Source: VXYL01 sp965199945
GTDB lineage: Bacteria; Pseudomonadota; Gammaproteobacteria; Pseudomonadales; Azotimanducaceae
Direction: 5' to 3'
Assembly: GCA_965199945.1 (NCBI GenBank)
Contig: OZ241354.1
Span: forward strand, 2,356,001-2,420,000
DNA length: 64,000 nucleotides
A program made the position numbers and the translations under genes. This document shows, piece after piece, positions 7,951-17,432 of the stretch. Below the pieces are notes generated by a model. The model was not told the DNA's origin, searched no databases, and worked only from the letters and a program-made list of their open reading frames with translations. Numbering within the stretch: position 1 is the stretch's first letter; each line of letters begins with the position of its first letter.

Positions 7951-10161
7951 GTGGCGGGTGCCATTTTGAAGCTACGCCTCCGCCTAGCAGGCGCTGTCCT
8001 TGCGGCCCTCTTGGTCGTCTACTCGATCGCATCTGACCAAGCCCTCAGCCCCTCGAAGGAGATCCGAGTGGGGCTGCACCGGAACGACCCCGGCGCGTCC
8101 GCGGGATACACGTTGTTCGGCACCCGTGCGGGGCCGGTCTTCTTGATCGACAACGCGGGCTACGTGGTGCATAGATGGGAGCTGCCGGAACACATCCACT
8201 TCCCCGGTGCCGAGTTGCTGCCGAATGGCGATCTGATGGTGATTCTGGAGGATGCGGCGCGGGATTGCGGGATTCCGACCGGGGGCGACATCGCGTGGAT
8301 GCGTCCGGACGGCGACGTGGTTTGGCGGTATGCGGCGGCCGGCTGTGTCCATCACGACCATGTGCTGCTGCCGAACGGCAACGTGCTGCTCCTGCTCCGT
8401 TCCACCAAGTCGCGCGAGGAAGTCATCCGCGCCGGCGCCGACCCTGCCTTCGTCGGCCCCGACGGCCTCGTGGTCGATCACTTGGTGGAAATCCGGCCCG
8501 AGCCGCCGTCCGGCGGCGAAGTCGTCTGGCGGTGGTCGCCGTGGGACCACCTCGTGCAGGACTTCGACCCCGCCAAGCCGAACTACGGCCGCCCCGCCGA
8601 GCATCCCGGGCGCATCGACCTCAACTTCCTGCTCGAGCCGCTTGAGCGCGCGGCGAAGGTCGAGCGCTGGATGTGGAAGGACTGGCTGCACTCGAACGCC
8701 ATCGACTACCACGCGGAGGCGGACCATGTCCTGTTCCTCGCACGCCACTTCGGCGAGCTGTGGGTGGTGGACCACAGCACGACCGCCGAGGAATCGCTGG
8801 GCCGTTCGGGCGGGCGCCACGGCCGCGGCGGCGATCTGCTCTGGCGCTGGGGAAACCCGCGGGCGCATGGGGCGGGCACGGTCGCCGACCAGCTGCTCTT
8901 CTGGCCACACGCCGCGCACTGGATTCCAGAGGGGTTGCCCGGCGCCGGCAACATCCTGCTCTTCAACAACGGCGACGAGTTCGGCGGCTTGCGCCGCGAC
9001 CACTCGGAGGTGTTGGAGCTGGACTATCCGTTGCGCGACGCGAAGTTCGGCGCATGGCCGGCCGGCGAGCCGCATCCGCCGTCTGCGCCGGCATGGCGGT
9101 ACGTGGCCGACCCGCCCGGCGATTTCCTCTCATACCGCGCCTCGAACGCGCAGCGGCTGGAGAACGGCAACACGCTCATCGCCTCTGGCTTCCAGGGCAC
9201 GCTGTTCGAGGTCACGCCCGAAGGCAGGGAGGTGTGGCGCTACGTCTCGCCCGTCGTGATGGGAGAGCGGTTGTTTCAAGGGGACGCAGTACCGTACGAG
9301 GTCCTCGGGGAAGGGGGGATTTTCGAGCGCACGGTTTGGAGAAACTTGGTTTATCGAGCGTTCAGGTATCCGCCAGCGTACCCGGGCTTGAAGGCGCTGG
9401 ACGTGACGCCCCGAGGAACGTTGGCGCCGCGTATCGAGTCCTACCTCGCGCCGGACAAGCTCGCGGTCTCGGCCCTGTCGGGTACAGGCCACTACGACGT
9501 GTACGCCGACGGCCGCCGGTTCATTCTCGTAAACGACGACTGCCACGCCGACGACGCCACGGAACGCCTTCTCGCGCACGCGACGCCGGTCGACAGCAGC
9601 ATCCTCGACCCCGACCAGAGCTACCTTCCCTTGTACGCCCGCTACCCCCCCCTGCAAGAAGAGGGCCGGTGCATTGCGAGGTGGGCCATGCCCCGATTCC
9701 CCATCTCCCACGTCCTCGCCGGCCAACGCGACAGCGCAAAGGCGATGCTCTGGAGCGGCGAGATCGTCCTCGACCGGGCCGCCTTCGAGAAGACGCTGGC
9801 GGCCATGCTCGCGGCCGCCGGGGAGCCCGTCATCGCGTCCGGCATGAACGTGCATGTCCACGGCCGGCGCATCTTCTACGTCTCGGACGACTGCGAAGGC
9901 ACGGACGGCCGCACGCCTTTCTTCCTGCACGTCGTGCCGACGCACGAAGCGGACCTGCCGCCGGAGCGGATCGAGCACGGCTACGACAACTTGGATTTCC
10001 ACCAAGCCGGCGTGACCTTCGGCGAGCGCTGCGTCGTGCGCTGGCAGTTGCCGGACTATCCCATCCGCCGCATCCGAACCGGCCAATACGTCGTGGTCCG
10101 GGACGGGGAGGAAGTACACGTACACAACCTCTGGGAGGGCGAAGCGGAGATCGACGGATGA
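7951..10161 (+). CDS. Membrane-anchored arylsulfotransferase-like protein with duplicated C-terminal domain
   Basis: This is the first gene of the surface array (736 aa). GTG 7951 is chosen because GGAGG lies 7 bases upstream at 7939-7943 and the protein then starts with a short basic stretch and a signal anchor (residues ~8-25). Residues ~40-480 are an ASST-like beta-propeller: FPGAELLPNGDLMVIL, HHDHVLLPNGNVLLLL, DWLHSNAIDYHAEADHVLFL, HAAHWIPEG and RLENGNTLIASG are its His-bearing blades. ASST enzymes move sulfate between phenols in the periplasm; activity here is inferred. Residues ~495-736 are the two-repeat region shared with the SGNH proteins downstream (DVYADGRRF...DDC and DVHVHGRRIFYVSDDCEG). 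The 294 bp before the gene contain no other gene I can support. The last ~200 bp and the following spacer are nearly identical to the end of the gene closing at 13520. Confidence 0.85.
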   Translation: MAGAILKLRLRLAGAVLAALLVVYSIASDQALSPSKEIRVGLHRNDPGASAGYTLFGTRAGPVFLIDNAGYVVHRWELPEHIHFPGAELLPNGDLMVILEDAARDCGIPTGGDIAWMRPDGDVVWRYAAAGCVHHDHVLLPNGNVLLLLRSTKSREEVIRAGADPAFVGPDGLVVDHLVEIRPEPPSGGEVVWRWSPWDHLVQDFDPAKPNYGRPAEHPGRIDLNFLLEPLERAAKVERWMWKDWLHSNAIDYHAEADHVLFLARHFGELWVVDHSTTAEESLGRSGGRHGRGGDLLWRWGNPRAHGAGTVADQLLFWPHAAHWIPEGLPGAGNILLFNNGDEFGGLRRDHSEVLELDYPLRDAKFGAWPAGEPHPPSAPAWRYVADPPGDFLSYRASNAQRLENGNTLIASGFQGTLFEVTPEGREVWRYVSPVVMGERLFQGDAVPYEVLGEGGIFERTVWRNLVYRAFRYPPAYPGLKALDVTPRGTLAPRIESYLAPDKLAVSALSGTGHYDVYADGRRFILVNDDCHADDATERLLAHATPVDSSILDPDQSYLPLYARYPPLQEEGRCIARWAMPRFPISHVLAGQRDSAKAMLWSGEIVLDRAAFEKTLAAMLAAAGEPVIASGMNVHVHGRRIFYVSDDCEGTDGRTPFFLHVVPTHEADLPPERIEHGYDNLDFHQAGVTFGERCVVRWQLPDYPIRRIRTGQYVVVRDGEEVHVHNLWEGEAEIDG

Positions 10162-10239
10162 CGACGCCGAGAGGTCTCTTCGCGGTTGGCGGTCGCGGGA
10201 ACGCAAGCGCTCCTCATCCCTAGAAGAAAGAAGACGAAG

Positions 10240-11548
10240 ATGCGCTACGGGAACCTCGCCGCACGGTTCTGCCTTGTGTTCGTATCGGTGCTCCTCGCAG
10301 CCCTGCTGTGCGAAGCCGGGCTGCGTCTTCTCTTCCGAAGTACCGGGACGTCGCGCAAGGACACGCGCTGCAGCCCGACGACTTGCGCATCTACGCCTCG
10401 ATCCCGAACACGCGGGACTGGCGGGTCAATCCCGCCACCAAGCGTCGTCATCCTTCCACATGAACAACCTCGGCCTGCGGCAGCACCGGAACTTCTCGGA
10501 CGCGGACATCCTCTCCGCAACCACCGTGGGCGGCTACGGGCCGGCGCAGTCCTACTTCACGTACAAGAGTTTCGACGCCAGGGAGGCGCTCGACTACGTG
10601 CTGTTCGTCTACTTCGGCGGCGACGACCTGCACCAACTCGCCCGCCGAGGGTTGCTCGATCTCGACGACGACGGACGGCTGCGGCAGCGCGAAGCGCGCG
10701 GCTCGCCTGGTGGGTGCCGTTCGCCTCGAAGCTGCATCTGACCTACCTTGCGCTCGACGCGACTGGCCGCCTCGCCCCCTACGTTTCCAGCGTCGTCGCG
10801 GAACTGCACGCCAATCACGACGCGCGGGGCGGTGTGCACCGCCACGTCGGACGACCTGCTCGATCGCGGTCTGAAGGTATTCGGGCAGCTGATCCGGCGC
10901 TGGAGAGACGAGGTGGAAGAAAGCGGCGGACGGTTCTTCGTGGTACTCCTTCCCACGCAGCCCGACTATCCGCGGGTGCGTCCGCTGCTCGACGAAGCGG
11001 GCGTCGGCGTGATCGACCTGAACGCCTGCTACGCAAGCCGCGACGAAGGACATCGCGAGCGCGACTGGCTGGAGTCGCCCTACCGGCTGCACAACGACGG
11101 GCACTGGAACGAACGCCGAAACCGGCTGACAGCCGCCTGCCTGAACGAGCGACTGCGGCGGGAGGCCGGGTTGCCAGCCTTGGAAAGCCGCCGGCGAACC
11201 GGTCATCGAATCCGGCATGGACGTGCATGTTCACGGCCGGCGCATCTTCTACGTCTCGGAGGACTGCGAAGGAACGGATGGCCGTACGCCCTTCTTTCTG
11301 CACGTCGTGCCGATGCGCGAGGAAGACCTGCCGTCAGAGCGGGTCGAGCACGGCTACGACAACTTGGACTTCCACCAGGCCGGCGTGGCCTTCGGCGAGC
11401 GCTGCGTCGTGCGCTGGCAGCTGCCCGACTATCCGATCGCATCCGAACCGGCCAGTACGTCCAAGTCCGCGACGGGGGCGACGGGGAACAGCTGCTCCTG
11501 CACAACCTCTGGGAAGGCGAAGCCGACTCAGCTGACCTGCGGCGTTGA
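10240..11548 (+). pseudogene. Decayed SGNH-hydrolase-like array copy
   Basis: By alignment with the intact copy at 13596 this is a broken paralogue. Relative to that copy it has TTT reduced to TT near 10331 and again near 10450, a lost G near 10708, an extra A near 11188 and a 4-base loss near 11441, each shifting the frame. It also lacks 126 bp containing the GDS nucleophile block, removed exactly between two TGGGCG repeats (13885 and 14011 in the intact copy). A further 525 bp holding the first C-terminal repeat is lost between two AGCCGCCGGCGA repeats (14675 and 15200 in the intact copy). The remaining pieces still read VLLPTQPDYPRVRP, NDGHWNE and DVHVHGRRIFYVSEDC. Several one-base indels could be sequencing errors; the large deletions are not easily explained that way. 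Confidence 0.85.
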
Positions 11549-11582
11549 GGCGACAAGCGTGAACCAAGTACGCTCTTCCTAC

Positions 11583-13520
11583 ATGGTCAGCAAGCGAAGA
11601 AAGGACCTCGCCGCGAAGTACTGCCTTCTGGCCGCGTCGGCGCTCCTTGCGCTCTTGCTGTGCGAAGCCGCGTTGCGCCTTTTCTTGCCGAAATACCGGG
11701 ATGTCGCGGAGGGACGGCTGCAGCCCGACGACATGCGCATCTTCGCTTCGTCGCCGAACATGCGCAACTGGCGGGTGCATCCAGACACCAAGCGTCGTCA
11801 CCCCTTCCATACCAACAACTTGGGCATGCGGCAGCACCGGAACTTCTCGAACGCGGACATCCTCTCCGCAACCACCGTGGGCGTCTTCGGCGACTCCTTC
11901 GTTCGAGGAAGCTACTTGGACGCGCCCTACGTCTTCACGGAGCCGCTCGACTACCTGCTCAATCTGGACGGTGAGTTCACCGTGCTGAACTTCGGCATGG
12001 GCGGCTACGGGCCGGCGCAGTCCTACTTCACGTACAGGAGCTTCCATGCCAGGGAGGCCCTCGACCGTGTGCTGTTCGTCTACTTCGGCGGCAACGACCT
12101 GAAGGCCCTCGTTCGCAACCGCTTGTTCGATCTCGACGACGACGGACGGCTGCGGCAGCGCGAAGCGCGGGGCTCCGCCTGGTGGGTGCCGTTCGTCTCC
12201 AGGCTGCACCTGACCTACTTGGCGCTCGACGCCACCGGCCGCCTCGCGCCCTACGTCTCCAGCGCTGCCGAGGAACTGCGGCGACGCCGCGACATTTGGT
12301 TCTACAAGGCACCATACGTTCCGGACGACCTTGTCGAGCATGGTCTGGACGTGTTGGGCAAGCTGATGGGCCGCTGGAGAGACGAGGTGGAAGAGAGCGG
12401 CGGAAGGTTCTTCGTGGTCCTCCTGCCCACGCAGCCCGATTTCCCGCGGGTGCGTCCGGTGCTGGAGGAAGCGGGAGTGGGCGTGGTCGACCTCAACGCC
12501 TGCTACGCAAGGCGCGACGAAAGGTATCGGGAGCGTGGCTGGCAGGAGTCGCCTTATCGCTTGCGGAACGACGGGCACTGGAACGAACTCGCGAACCGGC
12601 TGGCGGCAGCCTGCCTAGACGAACGGCTGCGCCAAGAGGCGGGGCTGCCGGCCATGACGGAGCCGGCGCGCGACGCCGCTCTGGACCAGTACTACGCCGC
12701 CTTCGAGCCCTTGGCCGATGACTCTGCCGGCGAGGACATCCGACGCAAGTACCAGGCCCTAGGAGGTTTCGAGGCCGCCGACGCGCGGATCGGGTCCTAC
12801 CTCGTCCCCGACAATCTCGTGATCGACTCGGCCCTGTCGGGACAGGCCCACTACGACGTGTACGTTCACGGCCAGGAGGTCGTCTTCGCGAACGACGACT
12901 GCCATGCCGACGACGCCACGGAACGCCTTTTCGCACACGCGCTCCCCGTCGACGCCAGCGTCCTCTCCCCGAACTCGAGCTACTATTCGTTGAGCACCCG
13001 CTTCCCGCCCTTGAAGAAAGAGGGTAGGTGCATTGCGAGATGGGTCGTGCCCGCATTCCCCATCTCCCACATCCTCGTTGGCCAACGAGACAGCACGAAG
13101 GCGATTCTCTGGAGCGGCGAGGTCGTCTTCGACCGAGTCGCGTTCGAGGAGACGCTCGAGGACATGCTCGCGGCCGCCGGCGAACCGCTCATCGAATCGG
13201 GCATGGACGTGCATGTCCACGGCCGGCGCATCTTCTACGTCTCGGACGACTGCGAAGGCACGGACGGCCGCACGCCCTTCTTTCTGCACGTCGTGCCGAT
13301 GCGCGAGGCGGACCTGCCGCCCGAGCGGATCGAGCACGGCTACGACAACTTGGATTTCCACCAAGCCGGCGTGACCTTCGGCGAGCGCTGCGTCGTGCGC
13401 TGGCAGTTGCCGGACTATCCCATCCGCCGCATCCGAACCGGCCAATACGTCGTGGTCCGGGACGGGGAGGAAGTGCTCGTACACAACCTCTGGGAGGGCG
13501 AAGCGGAGATCGACGGATGA
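11583..13520 (+). CDS. SGNH/GDSL-hydrolase-like membrane protein with duplicated C-terminal domain (copy C)
   Basis: The 645-residue product has an N-terminal signal anchor (YCLLAASALLALLLCEAALRL, residues ~12-32, written here only to mark the hydrophobic run). An SGNH fold follows: block I VFGDSFVRGSYL (~residue 101), block II GMGGYGPAQ, block III YFGGNDL (~166) and block V RNDGHWNE (~329, the Asp-His pair). Such periplasmic enzymes are usually O-acyl esterases or transferases acting on glycans; the substrate here is unknown. Residues ~400-645 form the two-repeat region, with DVYVHGQEVVFANDDC and DVHVHGRRIFYVSDDC. ATG 11583 aligns best with the other copies; GTG 11559 with an upstream GAGG is an alternative. 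A short piece of the array's intergenic repeat (GAACCAAGTACGCTCTTCC) precedes it. Confidence 0.88.
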   Translation: MVSKRRKDLAAKYCLLAASALLALLLCEAALRLFLPKYRDVAEGRLQPDDMRIFASSPNMRNWRVHPDTKRRHPFHTNNLGMRQHRNFSNADILSATTVGVFGDSFVRGSYLDAPYVFTEPLDYLLNLDGEFTVLNFGMGGYGPAQSYFTYRSFHAREALDRVLFVYFGGNDLKALVRNRLFDLDDDGRLRQREARGSAWWVPFVSRLHLTYLALDATGRLAPYVSSAAEELRRRRDIWFYKAPYVPDDLVEHGLDVLGKLMGRWRDEVEESGGRFFVVLLPTQPDFPRVRPVLEEAGVGVVDLNACYARRDERYRERGWQESPYRLRNDGHWNELANRLAAACLDERLRQEAGLPAMTEPARDAALDQYYAAFEPLADDSAGEDIRRKYQALGGFEAADARIGSYLVPDNLVIDSALSGQAHYDVYVHGQEVVFANDDCHADDATERLFAHALPVDASVLSPNSSYYSLSTRFPPLKKEGRCIARWVVPAFPISHILVGQRDSTKAILWSGEVVFDRVAFEETLEDMLAAAGEPLIESGMDVHVHGRRIFYVSDDCEGTDGRTPFFLHVVPMREADLPPERIEHGYDNLDFHQAGVTFGERCVVRWQLPDYPIRRIRTGQYVVVRDGEEVLVHNLWEGEAEIDG

Positions 13521-13595
13521 CGGCGCCGAGAGGTCTCTTCGCGGTTGGCGGTCGCGGGAACGCAAGCGCTCCTCATCCCTAGAAAGAAGACGAAG

Positions 13596-15548
13596 ATGCG
13601 CTACGGGAACCTCGCCGCACGGTTCTGCCTTGTGTTCGTATCGGTGCTCCTCGCAGCCCTGCTGTGCGAAGCCGGGCTGCGTCTTCTCTTTCCGAAGTAC
13701 CGGGACGTCGCGCAAGGACACGCGCTGCAGCCCGACGACATGCGCATCTACGCCTCGATCCCGAACACGCGGGACTGGCGGGTCAATCCCGCCACCAAGC
13801 GTCGTCATCCTTTCCACATGAACAACCTCGGCCTGCGGCAGCACCGGAACTTCTCGGACGCGGACATCCTCTCCGCGACCACCGTGGGCGTCTTCGGCGA
13901 CTCCTTCGTTCGAGGAAGCTACTTGGACGCGCCCTACATCTTCACCGAGCCGCTCGACTACCTGCTCAACTTGGACGGGAACGGGAACTTCACCGTGCTG
14001 AATTTCGGCATGGGCGGCTACGGGCCGGCGCAGTCCTATTTCACGTACAGGAGCTTCGACGCCAGGGAGGCGCTCGACTACGTGCTGTTCGTCTACTACG
14101 GCGGCGACGACCTGCACCAACTTGCCCGTCAGGGGTTGCTCGATCTCGACGACGACGGACGTCTGCGGCAGCGCGAAGCGCGCGGCTCGGCCTGGTGGGT
14201 GCCGTTCGCCTCAAAGCTGCATCTGACGTACCTTGCGCTCGACGCGACCGGCCGCCTGGCGCCCTACGTCTCTGGCCTCGCCGCGGAACTGCACGCCAAC
14301 CGCGACGCGGGGGGCCGCGCGCGGGGCAGCGCGTCTCCGGACGACCTGTTCGATCACGGTCTGAAGGTATTCGGGCAGCTGATCCGGCGTTGGAGAGACG
14401 AGGTGGAAGAAAGCGGCGGACGGTTCTTCGTGGTACTCCTTCCCACGCAGCCCGACTATCCGCGGGTGCGTCCGCTGCTCGACGAAGCGGGCGTCAGCAC
14501 GATCGACCTGAACGCCTGCTACGCAAGCCGCGACGAAGGACATCGCGAGCGCGACTGGCTGGAGTCGCCCTACCGGCTGCACAACGACGGGCACTGGAAC
14601 GAACGCGGAAACCGGCTGACAGCCGCCTGCCTGAACGAGCGACTGCGGCGGGAGGCCGGGTTGCCAGCCTTGGAAGCCGCCGGCGACGCTTTGGGGGAGT
14701 ACTACGCCGCCTTTGAGCCGCTCGCAAGCGAGCGGCGCGCGAGGGGGCACCCCTCGCATGCAAATAGCCCTCAGCGGGAGCGCATCCGGCGCGAGTACCA
14801 AGCGCTGGGAGGCCTCGAGGTCCCCGACACGCGCATGGCGTCCGACCTCGCCCCCGACAATCTCGCGGTCCACTCGGACCACTACGACGTGTACCTCACC
14901 GATTCGCGGCTTGTCTTCGCGAACGACGACTGCCACGCCGCCGCCGCCGAACGCCTTTTCACGCACGCGACGCCGGTCGACGGCAGCATCCTTCCCCCGC
15001 ACGCAAGCCACTTTTCCATGGCGCGACTTGGCTTGCCCCTGCACGACGATGGCACATGCAATGCTAGGTACTACATGCCGCGAATGCCCATCTCGCACAT
15101 CCTCGTCGGCCAACGGGACAGCACGAGGGCGATCCTCTGGAGCAGCGAGGTCGTTCTCGACCGAGCCGCCTTCGAGAAGACGCTGGCGGCTATGCTCGCA
15201 GCCGCCGGCGAACCGGTCATCGAATCCGGCATGGACGTGCATGTCCACGGCCGGCGCATCTTCTACGTCTCGAAGGACTGCGAAGGCACGGACGGCCGCA
15301 CGCCCTTCTTTCTGCACGTCGTGCCGATGCGCGAAGCCGACATGCCGCCGGAGCGAATCGAGCACGGCTACGACAACCTCGATTTCCACCAGGCCGGCGT
15401 CACCTTCGGCGAGCGCTGCGTTGTGCGCTGGCAGTTGCCGGACTATCCCATCCGCCGCATCCGAACTGGCCAGTATGTGCTCGACCGCGACGGGGAGGAA
15501 CTGCTTCTGCGCAACCTCTGGGAGGGCGATGCGGACATCGGCGAATGA
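13596..15548 (+). CDS. SGNH/GDSL-hydrolase-like membrane protein with duplicated C-terminal domain (copy D)
   Basis: This copy (650 aa) is the intact twin of the pseudogene at 10240: its 5' end and the 75-bp spacer before it are almost identical to those of the pseudogene. The signal anchor is at ~8-30, GDSF at ~99 and RYLHNDGHW-type block V at ~329. Block III reads YYGGDDL, so the usual oxyanion Asn is Asp. The linker between SGNH and C-terminal regions (residues ~375-395) is encoded by two adjacent DNA palindromes (14717-14757). The C-terminal repeats carry VYLTDSRLVFANDDC and DVHVHGRRIFYVSKDC. A purine-rich AGAAAGAAGACGAAG precedes ATG 13596. Function as in copy C is inferred from the fold only. 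Confidence 0.88.
   Translation: MRYGNLAARFCLVFVSVLLAALLCEAGLRLLFPKYRDVAQGHALQPDDMRIYASIPNTRDWRVNPATKRRHPFHMNNLGLRQHRNFSDADILSATTVGVFGDSFVRGSYLDAPYIFTEPLDYLLNLDGNGNFTVLNFGMGGYGPAQSYFTYRSFDAREALDYVLFVYYGGDDLHQLARQGLLDLDDDGRLRQREARGSAWWVPFASKLHLTYLALDATGRLAPYVSGLAAELHANRDAGGRARGSASPDDLFDHGLKVFGQLIRRWRDEVEESGGRFFVVLLPTQPDYPRVRPLLDEAGVSTIDLNACYASRDEGHRERDWLESPYRLHNDGHWNERGNRLTAACLNERLRREAGLPALEAAGDALGEYYAAFEPLASERRARGHPSHANSPQRERIRREYQALGGLEVPDTRMASDLAPDNLAVHSDHYDVYLTDSRLVFANDDCHAAAAERLFTHATPVDGSILPPHASHFSMARLGLPLHDDGTCNARYYMPRMPISHILVGQRDSTRAILWSSEVVLDRAAFEKTLAAMLAAAGEPVIESGMDVHVHGRRIFYVSKDCEGTDGRTPFFLHVVPMREADMPPERIEHGYDNLDFHQAGVTFGERCVVRWQLPDYPIRRIRTGQYVLDRDGEELLLRNLWEGDADIGE
14717..14757. repeat. 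Two palindromes inside the coding linker of copy D
   Basis: GCCGCTCGC-AA-GCGAGCGGC (14717-14736) is followed by GCGAGGGG-GCA-CCCCTCGC (14739-14757). Both are perfect inverted repeats. The second recurs with a different loop (GTA) at 20960-20978 in the paralogue at 19862, at the same protein position, followed in both by a similar AGCCCTCAGCGGG. The copy at 11583 has no such sequence, so the element looks inserted. Confidence 0.8.
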
Positions 15549-15715
15549 CGTGCTGCGATGTGACAGTCGGGCGCGAACCAAGTACGCTCTTTCCACTTCG
15601 CCTTGCAGGCGAAGGAAACGGCCTGTGTACCGTCGCCGAAGCGCAAGGCGCGTTCGTTCGGCAACGGATGATGCCTTGGCAGATGCGTGATCGAAGACGC
15701 CGATCAAAGACACAC
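15549..15715. repeat. Array intergenic repeat R1, copy 1
   Basis: About 150 bp here match 19594-19760 with scattered substitutions. The shared text starts GATGTGACAGT(C/T)GGGCGCG and ends near TGCCTTGGCAGATGCGTGAT. It contains a hairpin CTTCGCC-TTGCA-GGCGAAG; in the other copy the loop is AACA while the stem is kept. No coding sequence is conserved between the copies. It separates copy D from the glycosyltransferase gene and could be a terminator, leader or mobile repeat. Confidence 0.75.
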
Positions 15716-15749
15716 GCGAAAATCGCTTGCAAGGAGCAGGGCCGGCCGC

Positions 15750-17432
15750 ATGATGCAAGACGTTCCAGCAGAAACACGTCCGATGCGCCGCTTGACCGTT
15801 TCGACCTTGTTCGTGATCGTCATGGCCATCCTCGGTGCGGCTCACGTCCTGGTCCGCACGTCCACTATGGGCGCCGGCATCGGCGCGGATTCCGTAAGCT
15901 ACCTGTCCACAGCCGAAAACCTCATTGCAGGAGAGGGATTGCAGGATTTCAGAGGCGCCGGACTCCTGCCATGGCCGCCCCTCTTTCCCTTGCTCCTGGC
16001 CGCGATCGGCCTTGTCGGAATCGAACCGCTGGAGGCGGGCCGCCTGGTCAATGTCGCCTCTTGCGGGCTGATCATCCTCGTGTCCGGCCTTTGGCTGCGC
16101 CGTCGCTTAAGGTCGCCCTTCCTGGCGATGGGCGCCGCGCTCGCCTTGGCGACATCCTATCCCCTCGGCTACTTCTCGTCGTTCATCTTGACCGATGCCA
16201 TCTTCGTCCTGTTCACGCTTCTCGCCTTGATGCGGATGGAGAGCTTCTCCAACCGGAAGGTCCGATGGAAGCCCTTGGCGCTGGCCGCGCTGTTCACTGC
16301 CCTGGCAGCCTTGACACGCTACGCCGGGATTGCCGTCGTCGTCACGGGAGTGCTCGTGCTGCTCCTGTACGCTGGAGGCACCCTCGCAGAGAGACTGAAC
16401 CGCGCCGCCGTCTACGGCGCCATCTCGGCGGCGCCCGTGGGCACCGTGTTCGCGCGCAACTATTTGCTCTTCGGAGACTACGACAGAGATGCCACCCGGA
16501 TCGGCCAACCACTGCTCACGTCGCTCGAACAGGCCGCCGGGCTGTTCCATGAGGCGGTCATGCCCGCCAACGTGCCGGGCTGGATCGGCGCTTCTCTTCT
16601 GTGGTCGTTCGTCTTGGCGGTCTCGGCAGGCGTAGCGATTTGCGTGTACACGGCGGTGGGGCGGAGAGCGAGCCCTTCGCCATCGCCGACGTCCGGTGCA
16701 TCTTCAACATCGCGGGAGTCGGTGCGCCCTCTAGCAGTGTTCTCCTTGGTCTACCTGACGTTCATACTCCTAGTCGTCTCCTGGGTCGGCAATCCCTCCG
16801 GCATTGCGATGCGCTTCCTGCTGCCGCTCTACGTCTCGCTGTTTCTCCTAGGGGCGTGGCTGTTCGACCGATTCTGCCGCATCGGCGCTCGCGGCTGGCG
16901 CGGCGTGGCCAAGTGGGCGGCGGCTTCTCTGATTCTGGTCGTCTGCCTCGGACATTTCGGTCTCTGGGCGAGGAAGAGCCTCGACCTTACGACCGAGGCA
17001 CTGAAGACCGGCTTCGTCGGCGATACGTTCAACACAGTGCGATGGGACCAATCCGAAACAATCGCGTACCTCAGAGCGAATCCCGTCGATGGCCGCGTGT
17101 ACTGCAACAGGTTCGGCTTGCTGCACAGTCTGCTCGCCTTGGAGAGCGGTATCAATGTTCGAGGGAAGTATCCCACCCTCGCCGAAAAGCGCCAGTCTCT
17201 GGCAGGAATCGAAGACGGCGCCTATGTCGTCTGGCTGAAACCAGCCGAAGCCCATTCGAATTACGACTTCAATGATGCGGATCTTCGCGCTCTGCCGGGC
17301 GTGGAGACGGTGGCCGAAACCATCGACGGCGCGATCTTTCGAGTGGCTCGTGGCGTCGTGAAATCAGAAAGGCACATCGAGAATGCGCGTCGGGGCGGTG
17401 GCGTCGGCGACCGAAGGAACACGGGAAGGTGA
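15750..17432 (+). CDS. GT-C type polytopic membrane glycosyltransferase (ArnT/PMT-like)
   Basis: The 560-residue product is very hydrophobic, with about ten predicted membrane segments and a soluble C-terminal part. The first periplasmic loop has GADSVSYLSTAENLIAGEG, the position where GT39/83-type enzymes carry their catalytic Asp, followed by LLPWPPLFPLLLAAIG. A basic cytoplasmic loop (LTRYAGIAVV context) and a late HNPSG-like loop (SWVGNPSGIAMRFLLPLYVS) also fit. Such enzymes use polyprenyl-phosphate sugars to glycosylate acceptors on the outer face of the inner membrane. ATG 15750 follows AAGGAG at 15731. Its stop overlaps the GTG of the next SGNH gene by four bases (GTGA), so it is coupled to the array; this is the main argument that the array acts on glycans. 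Sugar and acceptor are unknown. Confidence 0.8.
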   Translation: MMQDVPAETRPMRRLTVSTLFVIVMAILGAAHVLVRTSTMGAGIGADSVSYLSTAENLIAGEGLQDFRGAGLLPWPPLFPLLLAAIGLVGIEPLEAGRLVNVASCGLIILVSGLWLRRRLRSPFLAMGAALALATSYPLGYFSSFILTDAIFVLFTLLALMRMESFSNRKVRWKPLALAALFTALAALTRYAGIAVVVTGVLVLLLYAGGTLAERLNRAAVYGAISAAPVGTVFARNYLLFGDYDRDATRIGQPLLTSLEQAAGLFHEAVMPANVPGWIGASLLWSFVLAVSAGVAICVYTAVGRRASPSPSPTSGASSTSRESVRPLAVFSLVYLTFILLVVSWVGNPSGIAMRFLLPLYVSLFLLGAWLFDRFCRIGARGWRGVAKWAAASLILVVCLGHFGLWARKSLDLTTEALKTGFVGDTFNTVRWDQSETIAYLRANPVDGRVYCNRFGLLHSLLALESGINVRGKYPTLAEKRQSLAGIEDGAYVVWLKPAEAHSNYDFNDADLRALPGVETVAETIDGAIFRVARGVVKSERHIENARRGGGVGDRRNTGR

